Assembly: GCA_015680685.1 (NCBI GenBank)
Contig: MNCI01008118.1
Span: forward strand, 240,760-304,759
Reading direction: 5' to 3'
Length of the DNA stretch: 64,000 nt
DNA from: Gnetum montanum
Taxonomy: Eukaryota; Streptophyta; Gnetopsida; Gnetales; Gnetaceae
In this document: positions 33,282 through 44,536 of the stretch, one piece after another
How the letters are laid out: every line of letters starts with the position of its first letter
How positions within the stretch are numbered: position 1 is the stretch's first letter
The notes under the pieces: generated by a model
Told to the model about the DNA's origin: nothing
Databases searched by the model: none
The model's input: the letters and a program-made list of their open reading frames with translations, nothing else
Position numbers and translations under genes: made by a program

Positions 33282-34404
33282 TTATAACCTACGTAGCTCC
33301 TTAAGATTTGTTGGTGGTGCTAAGTTGGTGATAGCCTTTACCTTATCAGGGTCTACACGTATACCTACTTCTGATACTACAAAGCATAGCATGCGATCGG
33401 TCTTGATGCCAAAGACACACTTCTTGGGGTTTAACCTAAGGTCATGTCTAAGGAAATGTTTAAGGACATGGTCTAAGTCATTTGCGTGGTCTTGAGCTAC
33501 CTTGGACTTAACTGCTATGTCATCAATGTAGTCATTGAGCAAATCCAGTAGATAATCACTAAAGATATATGTCATTGCATGTTGGTAGGTTGCTCCTGCG
33601 TTCTTTAGTCCGAAGGGCATCATTGTATAGCAAAACATACCCTAGGGGGTCATGAAGGTGGTGCTAAGTTGGTGCTCTAGGTTGATTTGAATTTGGTTCT
33701 ACCTTGAGAACCTGTCCATGAAGGACAACAAGGCATGACTAGTCATAGTATCAATGAGTTGGTCAATACTAGGCAATGGGAAGTCATATTTGATGGTCAC
33801 CTTGTTTAGGTCCTGGAAGTCTATGAAAATGTGTATGCTTCTATTTTTCTTAGGGACAACTACGATGTTTGAAATCCAGTTAGCGTACTCAAGTACTTGA
33901 ACAAAACTAGCTTTGTAAAGCTTAGTGATTTCATCACAAACTACCAACGCCACCTTAGGTTTGACCTTGCGAGCTTTCTGTTTAACTGGTTTTATGTGAG
34001 GATTAAGGATAATGTTGTGTTGTATTATACGAGGGTCTAGGCCCAGAATGTCTTCATAGGACCATGCGAATGCCTTGACGTTATCGTTGAGGACTTTTAA
34101 GATGTTTTGTTTGATTTGAGGCTCTAACAAGGAACTAAGTTTCAATGTCTTTCCTTCACCTTTACATGTTGCTATAGGGACTTCAATAAGAGGATCCTTG
34201 ATTATGTCACCTACCTCTAGGTCTAGAGCTCTAACTAGATCGTTTGGCCAATCTAGAGATGTCTCTAGGGATGCTACATTTATGTCAAAAGTCATACGCT
34301 CAAAGTCTAGGAGCTCAATGTTTATGCATCTCATGGAATCACCATAAGGTCTAGTCAAGACCAAGGGCAAACAAAGACACTCGTATGCATTCATTCTGCA
34401 ATCC
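33282..34404 (-). pseudogene. Copy A reverse transcriptase with N-terminal extension
   Basis: The N-terminal linker includes NVKAFAWSYEDILGLDPRII (about 34060). RT follows with KPVKQKARKVKPKVAL, SNIVVVPKKNRSIHIFIDF, DFPLPSIDQLIDT and ALLSFMDRFSR (to 33699), MMPFGLKNAGATYQ and the catalytic NDYIDDIAVKSK (33638-33500). LNPKKCVFGIKT follows. Between the two main frames a TGG codon (TPWG in copy B) reads TAG (TP*G). Otherwise the domain is well kept. Copy B at 54213-55094 is the close relative. Confidence 0.9.
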
Positions 34405-34425
34405 TGTAAAACAACTAGAAAAATT
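34385..34425 (-). promoter_or_regulatory. Candidate 3' splice site before the RT frame
   Basis: The minus strand reads TTTTTCTAGTTGTTTTACAG followed by GATTGCAGAATG, a pyrimidine-rich tract with CAG/G at about 34405. Known Ogre elements splice an intron out between protease and RT. This would be the acceptor of a 5-6 kb intron that contains the antisense gene. The matching position in copy B is weaker. Confidence 0.4.
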
Positions 34426-34565
34426 TCAAGTAGCACTTGTCTTAATAAGGTAAAATGCATAAAATAAGGAAGACAATGTTATGAAAATTTGCCTAATAAT
34501 GCAATTGTGGGATCAGATAAGTAAGTATGTAAATTAATTTCTGGGCCTTGATTGGCTCTAGGATT

Positions 34566-34592
34566 ATCAGTTTAAGATTATAGCAGACCATG
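34566..34592 (-). repeat. Hairpin repeat A2 (single unit)
   Basis: CAGTTTAAGATTATAGCAGA is one unit of the array family, between the RT region and the antisense gene promoter. Copy B carries five units at the matching place (55570-55885). Confidence 0.75.
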
Positions 34593-34820
34593 GTTTGCAC
34601 AGGACGCATTAGTTTGGGTAGGGTTTGAAAGGTTATTTATTGGGAAATTAGAAAAAATGCAAAACATTTTCCATGGGAATGCTGAAAAAGTTAGAAAATG
34701 TTTCTAACTATGGGTGCTACACTCGTCCCATGTTATGCGTAGGACATGGGATAGTCCTATGTTATGCGTGGGACATAGAATAGTACCTGAGAGGATGATG
34801 TGTCTTGCACCCTAGAAGAG

Positions 34821-34828
34821 TATAAATA
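34821..34828 (+). promoter_or_regulatory. TATA box of the antisense gene, copy A
   Basis: TATAAATA, preceded by GAAGAG, lies on the plus strand about 165 bp before the candidate start codon region (34988). It is consistent with an independent promoter directed against the element's own transcription. Confidence 0.5.
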
Positions 34829-34987
34829 GGAGTTCTACCATAGTCAACTTGTCATTTTCAAAAGTTGAAACAAACAGTCATCAAGAGTAGCACGGCCAAA
34901 GTAAAGGAAGTCAGAGCATAGCGACAAAAAAGAGGAATCCAAAGTGTAGCAAAGAGGAAGAGGAAAGTAGGAGTGTAACCATTCAAC

Positions 34988-37900
34988 CATGACATGCCAT
35001 AATGAACATCAATACCTCAGCTTCACCAATGTGGACAAAGGAGAATATGCATTGAGGCACCTTCCTAGAACGCGCATAGAGGATAGAAGGGAGATGTTGT
35101 TAGCAAGGTAAGGTGCTATGTTGTTTCCTTGTGATTTCTTTCCTTTCTTCTTATTCATCTCTAGGTTTTGGGGTTTTGAGGATGGCTTGCCTTGGGTAGG
35201 GGCCACCACCACCACCGCCATTGCCACCACAACTACCATGAGTCACAGGGAGTGCACGTGGTGGATTTTGTGGATTTCTAGGTTTTTTGTTGTGAGGCTA
35301 TCTCTTTTTGTTTTTATGTATCGTGCATGGCATAGGACAAAGGTTTTTGGCATTTCGTGTGCAACATAGAACATGGGTTTTTTGGCATCCCACGCATGGC
35401 ATGGGATAGAGTTGTAATGGTTTGTGTGCACACATTTTTTTTCTTTTGTTTATTTTTAGCCATGAATGAGGTGGTTTGAAGGAGAATACAAAGCATAATG
35501 GTCTAGGCAGGGTGATTGTGAGGGTCATAGTTGTCACACTAGGGTACATTCTTGAGAGCATGACAAAAAGTTAGAAATTTTTTTTGATTTTCTAACATTA
35601 TGCTTTGCAGGTAGCACAACGGTGAGCGTAACCAATAGTTTAAAATTTTTTGACACTTGGACATTTTTGCAGTTGTTACACTCTATAGAGAGCATAGTCA
35701 ACACTTTGAAAAGTTTTGCAATTGTTACACTTTGCAGGGAACATAGCCAACATTTAATTTTTATTTTTTTTTGCAATTTCAAGGGTTATGCTCTGTGGGG
35801 AGCATAGCCAATACTTGAAAAATTTTGTAATTTTGAAGGTTACGCTCTATGGGGAGAGTAATTAGAAGTTAGTGAAGTTTTTGATATTTTCAAAGTCATA
35901 ATGTCTATAAATGTAAAACATAGATCTTAGTGTTATGCCTTGTTAGGGACTATGCATGTTAGATGAATATGATGATGTCCCTTTCTTGTGGGGCTTGGTG
36001 GAGAAGTTAAAAGTTTTACTAATATGTTAAGTTTAATTTTTATGCATTTTTTAAATATTTTTTGTATCCAATGCTAAGATTTTCTTCTTGTTATTGCTGT
36101 GGCCATAGGGTATTGTTAAAACCTATCCTCATCGTGGTTAAGCTGGTGGATATTATGTGTTGTATGAGTAAACCTGTGCCAACCGTACTAGTACCAGACG
36201 CACGTGTGGATCACTAGGTGATATGGTTTAGGTTAGGAGTGTAAGAATTCCTAGAATTTTTGCTCCACCACTTTAGTGTGATGATATGGTCACACTTGGC
36301 AATAGAAGCATCTGGCGTCATAATGGAAATGCTATTGCCTGGGGTGAACTGAGGTATCCTAAGGTTCAAATCTGATGAGCTTGCTGGTGATGAAGGAGTA
36401 GGGAGTTCAGGCTAGGACTGCAGGGGCCTTAGGCTTTTGTCTAGAATCTCAGAGATGCCAGAATTCTAGTGCTACATCAAGAACAACACGTTGTTTATTG
36501 TCCAACACATACATACTCTTTTCCACAACCCACCTGGGATAGTGTATTGTGTCGAAGGGTGAGTCCTCTTATGATTTTATGTTATTTGTTTGATTTATGA
36601 ATCACATGAGAATGCTAACCACTTATGTCTATTGCTAGGTTTACCATTGACACACATGGCCTCCATGATGAGGAAGGGGTGTTAAACTTGACTCTCACTG
36701 CCCTACAAGAATTCTCATTTTTTGAAAATGTTCATGTAGTGATGATTGGGTAGATTGGGGTAAACTTATTAGAACTCCCTCATCGATATTATAGGGCTTA
36801 TGAGAGGTGTAAAGCTCTTAGTTGGTTGGATCCTGAGTGGGTGATCAGCATATCGAGTATGGAGGAGGTTTTAGCCCCACCACCACCATCCCACACATCA
36901 TTTGTGCCACGTGAGTAGTGTATCATTCATTTTTATGCATTTTTACTTGACTTTTCTCATGTTTCTAACTTTACTTTCACTTACTGCAGCTACGGTTAAG
37001 TTAAGAGAGGTCACAATGGTTGACATAGGCTGCATTGAGGCACACTTATCATGAAATATGGTGATGTTGAGAGCTCAAAACATTAGTTGTGCTATGAGGC
37101 CCTAGTGGAGATAACCAAGTAGCTTCAACAAGCTAGGCTAATGGACCTTTTCTTGGCCATTAGCCCAAGTATCCTAGTGGCTAAGATGATTGCCATCATC
37201 AACTCCTCTAGTGAGAGCGTTGATCACTTCATGATGCAGGCCCATGGTGTGTGGGTGACCTTTGAAATCATGGATGAATTCTTTGCAAACCTCTTTAGCA
37301 ACCCCTTTGAGAGCCTATCGGTTGCAAAAAAAACTGAAAAAGACTTAGACCATAGAGGGGATGTTAAGGAGTGGTTGGGCACTTCTAAGGTTCGCAAAGG
37401 CATACAAGTCAAGGATGTGAAGGTACCTATAGTCCATCACCTCTATCTAGTCTTTGATGCTTGTGCATTCCCAATGCTACTCTCCTAAGGGAAGATTCTT
37501 GAGGTGGAGCAGGCTTGGGTGATGAGGGATGTAATAGAGGAGGGGATGTAGTAGAACTGGGCCTCTCACCTTGTTGGTGGCCTGCATGCTGAAATTGTTA
37601 GGTTGCACCACAACCTCCAAGTGAGATCGCACATGCACTTTGCATTCTTTGCAGCATGCCTACTAAGGTTTGTGGAGTTTTTGGTAGTTCATGAGGAAGG
37701 GTGGTGGGTGGTGTAAGATTGCAAGCAAATCTTCAGGCCATGGATTTGACACTTGTTCAACACCGCACGAGCACAGGATCCTCCGAAGGTAATCAATGAG
37801 TCATTTTCTGTAATGACTAGAGGCAATGTGGGATGATCTTATCATACATGTGATAGTACAGGGGAGGCCCCACCAGCCAACACTAGAAATGCAGTGAGAG

Positions 37901-39631
37901 GGGCACAACTCATTACTGAGGTAGTGTGATCATCCAAAACAAAGATTAAGAAACAACACCCCACTGAGGAGAGTGACAGAAAGATTTGGTTTAAGCTTCA
38001 TGATGTGTGCTTAAGAATCACAAGTAAGCATGAATTATTGGATATTGCTATAATGTTTCATGCTATACCATACTGATTATTAAAAATTCTAATCCTAACT
38101 TATGTGATGTAGGCAATAGGACGCCTGCAGTAATAGCAAAGCCCATAAAGGATTATGTCCCTCCTCAACTTGAGGGACAAGTAGTAGATGAAGAGGAAAG
38201 AGAAGGCATAGAATTTCTATGGCAACTTGAGGAAGAAGGGTTACTGTAATTTAAAGGGGGTGAGTTTGAAAATTTCTTTGATGACATGCAAATGGGCAAT
38301 CCCTCCACTCTCGCATCTAAAGGCTTGTTGGGTAGGAGCTTTGCATCACCATATTTTTTTTTAGCCCTTATACCCTTGGTTATTGGTTTTCTAATAATTA
38401 TTATGTGTTATGTTATAGTTGTCGGTGCTTCTGTTGAGTGCCTAGTGTCTACATCCACCTTTCGTATGCAACCATGGATGGAGGCTCCGGATAAGTTTGC
38501 CTTCATGTAAGGCTTGGTGGATGACATGATAGACCATATACAACAAATGAACCCTGAGATTGGTATGCCTATATTTATCTATTTCTCTCTACTGAGTTAC
38601 TGCTTGGTTTCTGGCTAACTTTGTCTTGCCTATTATGTGATAACAGGTTCATAGCTTTGATGGGATCCAAACAGGGTGTCCTAGGTTGATGTTGTGCTTG
38701 AGTTTCCCCCCAAGGTGGAGCAAGTGCCCCACCACGTGTATGATGAGGTAAGCAAATGCATGCTCTCATCTGTAAGAGCATTATGGGAGTACAGGTGCAT
38801 TAATGAGCACCTATGGAAAGGGGTGCACGAGTTCCAAGAGAAGGAGGCAAGCTAGGATGCAAAATTGGAGGACCTACAGTCCTGTTATGACTTCCTAGAG
38901 ACACGTGACAAACCAGATGGTACCTGGCACACAGTTGAAGTTAATTATGCTAGGTATTGGTTAGCCATTTGGGGCAAGAATGAGGCCACTTTTGAGGTGA
39001 TTGAGTAACAGTTGCAAATGGACCTACTAGCAAGGAAGAACCAAGATTGGAGGGATTATATTGCAAAAGTGTATCAATGGGGCCAAACACAAAAGAATCA
39101 TAAGCACCACTATAAGTAAGAATAGGAGGCATACCTTAAGAGGTACAAAGATGAGTCTGTGGAGCATCATTGCTGAGACATATTTCTTGATGCAATTGGC
39201 ACAACACAGACTTATGAACTATTTGCCTGTAATGTAGTGATGAGTGGAACCCTAGAGAGAAACATTGTTGTACCTTCGAGAGAGGTCACTTCTGCTAGGT
39301 TTTCGCTAGGGTCACCCTCTTGGAAAACCATGGAAAAAGGGAAGATCCTCACAGGTATTGACCTAGGTGAGGAGGATTGGACATGACTATTGGAGGATGA
39401 AATACTTTGATTCTTGGAGATGGGGCTCAATAGGATGCCCCCAGACATGGATGCAGGTCCTTCTCAGGTTGGTCTAGTTTGAATTATTTTTATTTACTTT
39501 ATTGTAATGTTGCATGTCACTTTATTTGTTAGTTAATTTATTGTTTTATTTTTTCTTTCACATAGGTTCCGGGCAATGGCGCAAGCCTTAGCAGAGCAGC
39601 AGATGAAAAGGAAGAGGAAGAAGAACCCTAG
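34988..39631 (+). pseudogene. Antisense spliced gene inside copy A (eight exons)
   Basis: The gene runs opposite to the retrotransposon. Exons inferred by comparison with copy B: about 34988-35107, 36109-36558, 36639-36910, 36990-38023, 38113-38330, 38419-38562, 38647-39467 and 39566-39631. Most junctions have GT and AG at homologous positions. Exon 2 ends with FHNPPGIVYCVEG and exon 3 has LTALQEF. Exon 4 has LMDLFLA and GDVKEWLG, with FDACAFPMLL near its middle. Exon 6 has DKFAFM*GLVDDMI, exon 7 VYQWGQTQKNHKHHYK, and exon 8 is a short acidic tail (DEKEEEEEP). Many stops and frameshifts make this copy non-functional. The protein matches no family I recognise. Confidence 0.65.
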
Positions 39632-39753
39632 CCCCCCACTGAAAACTACTAGTCAAGTGGCCCAGAATGTAGCCCTACTATTGGGTAATTTTGTGTTTTT
39701 GGAAATTTTTTGTTTTAAATGTAAACTTCAACTATTTATTTTATTGATAATTT

Positions 39754-39759
39754 AATAAA
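39754..39759 (+). terminator. Poly(A) signal of the antisense gene, copy A
   Basis: AATAAA lies about 120 bp after the end of exon 8. Copy B has AATAAA about 80 bp after its stop (60701). Confidence 0.5.
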
Positions 39760-39849
39760 AATGTGATGATTATTTGCATATCACTTTGTTGTATTTGTTG
39801 CTGTAATTTTAACATGTAATTTGATTGATGCAATTAGGCCCCTTGTGGG

Positions 39850-40120
39850 CCCCATGCTAGTTTAAGGCCATGGTGGAAGGGCCATCACTAGTTTAAGGTC
39901 ATTTTAGGCCATTACTAGTTTAAGGTCATTTTAGGCCATTACTAGTTTAAGGCCATTTTAGGCCATTACTAGTTTAAGGCCATTTTGGATCATAACATAG
40001 GAAGGAAGTTGATTGCTAGTTTTAGGCCTTAGCAGGCCGTGCAATAGTTTAAGGCCTTTTTGGACCATAGCATAAAATGAAGCAAGTTGTTGGTTTTAGG
40101 CCTTAACGGGCCATTTTTAA
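39850..40120 (-). repeat. Hairpin repeat array A3 (between antisense gene and protease)
   Basis: About eight units of CTAGTTTAAGGCCATTTTAG followed by GCCATTA, then variants with AGTTTTAGGCCTTAGCAGGC. Stems are GGCC/GGCC and GGTC/GGCC. It lies at the 3' side of the antisense gene, matching array B3. Confidence 0.85.
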
Positions 40121-40449
40121 TATATATATATTATTTTTTATTTTTATTTTTTTAATCTTGATAATATAAAGGCTAAACAAAATCACATTAACTAAAGAAA
40201 TGAAATAACAAATGCAAGATGCAAATGACAACATAATCATAATTGTACAAGTAAAGAACAAAAGGTAAGAAAAACATGTAAAGAAACTAAGGACATGCTT
40301 TGGTCATGTAAATGTTTTCTAACTTGATGTGGGTTAGGAGGCACATAAGGCCAGGGAGGCACATGAAGGTATTTGCCTAGAACTTCATCTATTGCACAAA
40401 AGGGCAATTTTGCCCATAGAGCTCCCTCAGGGAGGTTGCTCATTTCATT

Positions 40450-40888
40450 TGGTTATTTAGGTGGATCAACTAGACAATGTTGGATTTCACCCTAAGTGGA
40501 TGGTGTGTCTTCAGAGAACTCTACTTTTGACCCTTGTTTTGTGTCAATGTTGTTAATGGTTGGGGGAGCTACATTGTCACCATAGATCACCATCTCTTCA
40601 CCCTCATAGGGCAAGCGGATCTCTTGATGAATAGGTGAAGAAATGACCCATAACTGGGCTAGCCAAGACCTCCCTAGGATTAGGTTGAATCCCAACATTT
40701 CTTCAATCAACAATGAACTCAATAGTAGTGGGAAATTTCTCCCCTACCATGAAAGCTATTGTGACTATTCCCTTTATGAAAACACATGTTCCATTGAAGG
40801 ATTTCAAGCATGTTGTCTTTGTTAGCTTGATTTGATCAACCAGGACAAGTTTGTCAAGGATAGGGAATGGGATGAAATTGGTTTCCAC
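40450..40888 (-). pseudogene. Copy A protease region
   Basis: Two minus-strand frames, TCLKSFNGTCVFIKGIVTIA (40888 onward) and GFNLILGRSWLAQL near 40690, match the second half of gypsy retropepsins (YNAILGRPWL). IRLPYEGEEMVIYGD follows. The catalytic Asp segment upstream is not readable. It ends several kilobases from the RT frame, with array A3 and the antisense gene between. Confidence 0.7.
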
Positions 40889-43700
40889 CCCATCATTGAA
40901 ATGCAGCCTATGAATTTTATATTAGCCTACGTGAATTGTTATAAACATTGGCACACTGGTCACTTGATCCTTTTCGAGGTCAACTTTGACCGCCTCATCA
41001 CGAAACATCAAGGATGTTGACCTTGACTCATGGGTTGTGGGGGGGAAGCATTGTGGCATGAATGACCTTTTTGTTCATTAGAATATCTTCCTTAATAGGA
41101 ATAGATGTCAACATATGAACTAATGCCTTGCGATGAGCAAAGGAGGTCATTATCAAATCATACAGGCCTAACGTTGTGTTTTTTTGTTTGAGGGTCTATT
41201 TAACTTGTGCTAGTGCATCCAAGAAATCTTTTCGGCTATCCATTGTTTTGGTGGCCTTTACCTTCTCTATGCAAACCAAGAGATGGATCTCCCAGGGAGG
41301 AGATTTAACCTTTGCTTATGTAGCGGACTTCTTAGCCTCAGCGCTCATTTGTTGATTGTTTACATTCGCATTGGTAGTCTAAGATGATGAGCCATGGGGA
41401 TGGTTGACAAGGAGGCGGGCTTAGGAGGACCTAATTCCATATGTTCCTTGATCATTTTGTTAGCTAGATGCTCATCAGGTCTCTTAGGGTATGACTTTGG
41501 ATAGGTAGAATATGATGCAATTCCCACCATTGGACCCCGGGTAGGTGGGGGGTCTACACATCTTGGCACCCTAATGACAAAGGATGTTTGGGTTACCATT
41601 GCCACAATGTGTTGTGGGGCCCTAACCACAAAGGGTGTTGTGGATACCCAAGGTGGTGCTTTGATAACAAAAAGGGGGTTGTAGTCTAGTTGACATTGAG
41701 GCCCTAATGTCACTAGAGAGCACACGAACCACAAATGGTTTATGTGCCAATTCTATGTGGTCATCAATGCTAATAGCGTTGATGATGTAACCTACACTGC
41801 TAACATTGAGGGGATCCTTGTAGACTTTCATTGATTGATTTTCTGGGCATATTGGATTGCTTTCATCAAGGACCAATTTGCCTTAATCAATCATGTGTTG
41901 AATATCATCTTTTAACACCAAGCAGTAGTCTAGATCATGGCCATGCAACTAGTGATAGTTGTAGAATTGGTATAATCTAAAGTTTTTAGGGACTTAGAGC
42001 TCATTTGGCATAGCTATGGAGGGATTGCTAAGGACATCACAATACGTCTCATGGCACTTACATGCATCCTTAGACATTTACTTATGTTGGATGCACCCAA
42101 CACTAAGCAACTAGTCCGAAAGCTTAGATAGCTTGATAGGTGATGGGGTATGCTTTGAGCGATCCTTGTACTCAAGGTTTGGGATTGGGGTAGCTTGCCC
42201 CATAGCTATTGATGATGTAGGTAGGTTGGTTCCTATAGTGTTGGAACATGATGCTTTTTTGTTGTTGGACAGGGCTTTAGGTGCCTTGGCCGTTGGTTTA
42301 GTGTTGTTGGGTTTGACTTAATTGGCCATAGTTGCAACGGTTGTTGTTGCCTTTTCTTTTTTCTTGTCTTTTTTTGTGTGTGCATTTTTATAAGCCACAT
42401 AGGCTAGGTCCTTACTAGCCTCTGCAACATCCTGTATGTTCTCTGTTTGAGCAAAGGATTAGCTCAAGGAGCATAGGGATAAATAATATAGTTTTGACAT
42501 GATAAATTCATTTATTGTGGCTTTGAAGATAGCCAGAAGGTGAGTTTCTACTATCAGCTCATGAATTTCATTGAGGGAGGTGCTCCAATGTTGTATGAAT
42601 TTTTGTATTGGCTCTAACACCCCTTTTTTGATGTTCATTAATTAGTCTAGGGTAGCCTCGATCTTCAAGTTGTATTTGAAGCAAGTTACAAATTGGTTGA
42701 GCAGCACCTCCAAAGTTGATATGGAAACTTAGAGAGTACTCGGTACTAACCAAGAGCTTTGCTGGTTAAGGGCATGGCAAAGACGTGGATGATTGCGTGT
42801 GGCCATGCTTGCAGAAGCAAGCATTTAGAATGAAAAGTTACAAGGTGGCCATTAGGATCCCCCTCACCATTGTATTTTGTGAATTGAGAAAGTTGGACCT
42901 CAGGAGGGAGACTTAGTGGTAGTACCACAGGATTGATGGGGTCATTTTGGTAGAATTCCACCACATGGACTGTTTTTGAGTTGGCTACTTTGAGTCACCT
43001 AACTTTCTCCATGAGTGTTTGAATGAGTTGGAATTCTTAGTCCAAACTCAGGGATGACACAATAGGTTGCATTGGTTACGCTACCTGTGATGCCATCTGA
43101 GCAACCCACAACCTTGCTATGGGTTGTGCCACCACATGGGATGCTTGTTGAGTTTGTTATTGCATGTATTTTGAAATGTGCAACCACTGTGCCATAGGCA
43201 CAAAGGTCACAACCCACCATGCAATTGTGGCTTGGGCTATTGTTAGAGGTGCTATTGAGATGGTTGGAATGTAGGACACTTGACTTGTTTATGGCTAAGA
43301 TAAAGGCATCATGTGCACATATGGTTGTGTTGGTAGCACGGATACTAGCAAGGAAGGCTAAATAGACTGGGAGGAGATGACAAAAGGGAAAGTGGTAGAG
43401 GGTCTTGCACTTTGTGCATGCAGCACTTGGTGGCTAACTACTACAGGCATTGACCTAGGCAAGAGAATGACACTACTACCTCAAAGCAAGTAAACAACTG
43501 CGATTGGCATGGGACAAAGCTAGAGATGGGCCAGAGGCATAGAATGGGACACTACTCTCTGAATGAGCCTCAAACTCCTCTTGCTCATCCTGCAGGGGCT
43601 CATCATAATTTGATGTCACATCTTGCCCTTTCAGCCCACTTACTCTAACAAGTTGGTCTAGCAACCACCTAAAGGTGTTAGTGAGAAGGATGAACACATC
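40889..43700 (-). pseudogene. Copy A gag
   Basis: An acidic N-terminal segment (43697-43476) is followed by the capsid-like core at 42964-42746: VQLSQFTKYNGEGDPNGHLV (Tat gag consensus F.KYDG..DP..H), then HVFAMPLTSKALG, and after a TGG-to-TAG stop, YRVLSKFPYQ. The C-terminal part (42400-40900) is rich in breaks. No zinc knuckle could be read. The sequence shows no counterpart in copy B within the window. Confidence 0.7.
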
Positions 43701-44410
43701 AGGTGTAGGAAGGAACTACTTCCTATTTTGATGAATGATTTCAAAGCTGCGCTTTGTGTCTATTTCTTAATGGTTGAACAGACTTTCTTGAAGCTTCGCA
43801 CAAATGAAGTTGTATCTTTTGTCATCCAACACCATGTGTTCAGGCGGTTGGTTACATAGTCTGAGTGACTACCATTGTGGCTGTATGGGACTGAGTGGTG
43901 ATTTGATATCCACCACTTATTAGACAAGACAAGCTACCTCCATGCTTAGGGTAAAGGTTGAAGAGTTCACACGATTCATGTTACTATGTAGAAAAATGTA
44001 AGAAAAGAAAGAATTGAACAGAAAAAAATTAAGTGTAGAAAATGTTGAAAAAGTGGCTAAGTATGAAAACTGTGAAAATAGGGTAAAAAATGACTAACTC
44101 TAGAAATGCTATTAGGAAATGACTAACTTTGATGTTACGCTTGTTATGCTCTAAGGGGTTGTTACGCTCTCTAAAGTACCTAGAGCTTGACACAATGGAC
44201 ATCATTAAGCTTTCATCCTACAGCATTTTAGGGGAACTGACAACTAGGACCAATGTACACTAACCAAAATGAAAACAACTCCTACACTGGCCTATGATCT
44301 AGCTACAATCGTGGTAGGTCCATAGGCGTGTTACATCTATGCTAGCTTGCAATTACTAATGGAGGTGTAAAAAGCACGTGGGACTACCCTTGAACATAGA
44401 AGGAATGGGA

Positions 44411-44430
44411 GGCCCTCTTTCTAGCGCCAA
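44411..44430 (-). promoter_or_regulatory. Primer-binding-site-like sequence of copy A
   Basis: The minus strand reads TTGGCGCTAGAAAGAGGGCC, beginning TGGCGC like many gypsy primer sites. It lies about 106 bp inside the LTR edge inferred from the 3' LTR (44537), so either it is not the primer site or the LTR edges need correction. Confidence 0.3.
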
Positions 44431-44536
44431 AAACTTGATGTCCAAAAACATCGATGGCTGGAACATCGAGAGGTTAGCAAGCATATAGCCTAACCCCAAA
44501 TCCATGTGAGGGTCATGCTGGAAAATAGAAACGAGG

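Noticed and set aside
35118-35369. Plus-strand frame at 35118-35369 as a separate gene
   Set aside because: It lies across the first intron of the antisense gene, has no counterpart in copy B and is of low complexity in part (Thr/Ala run).
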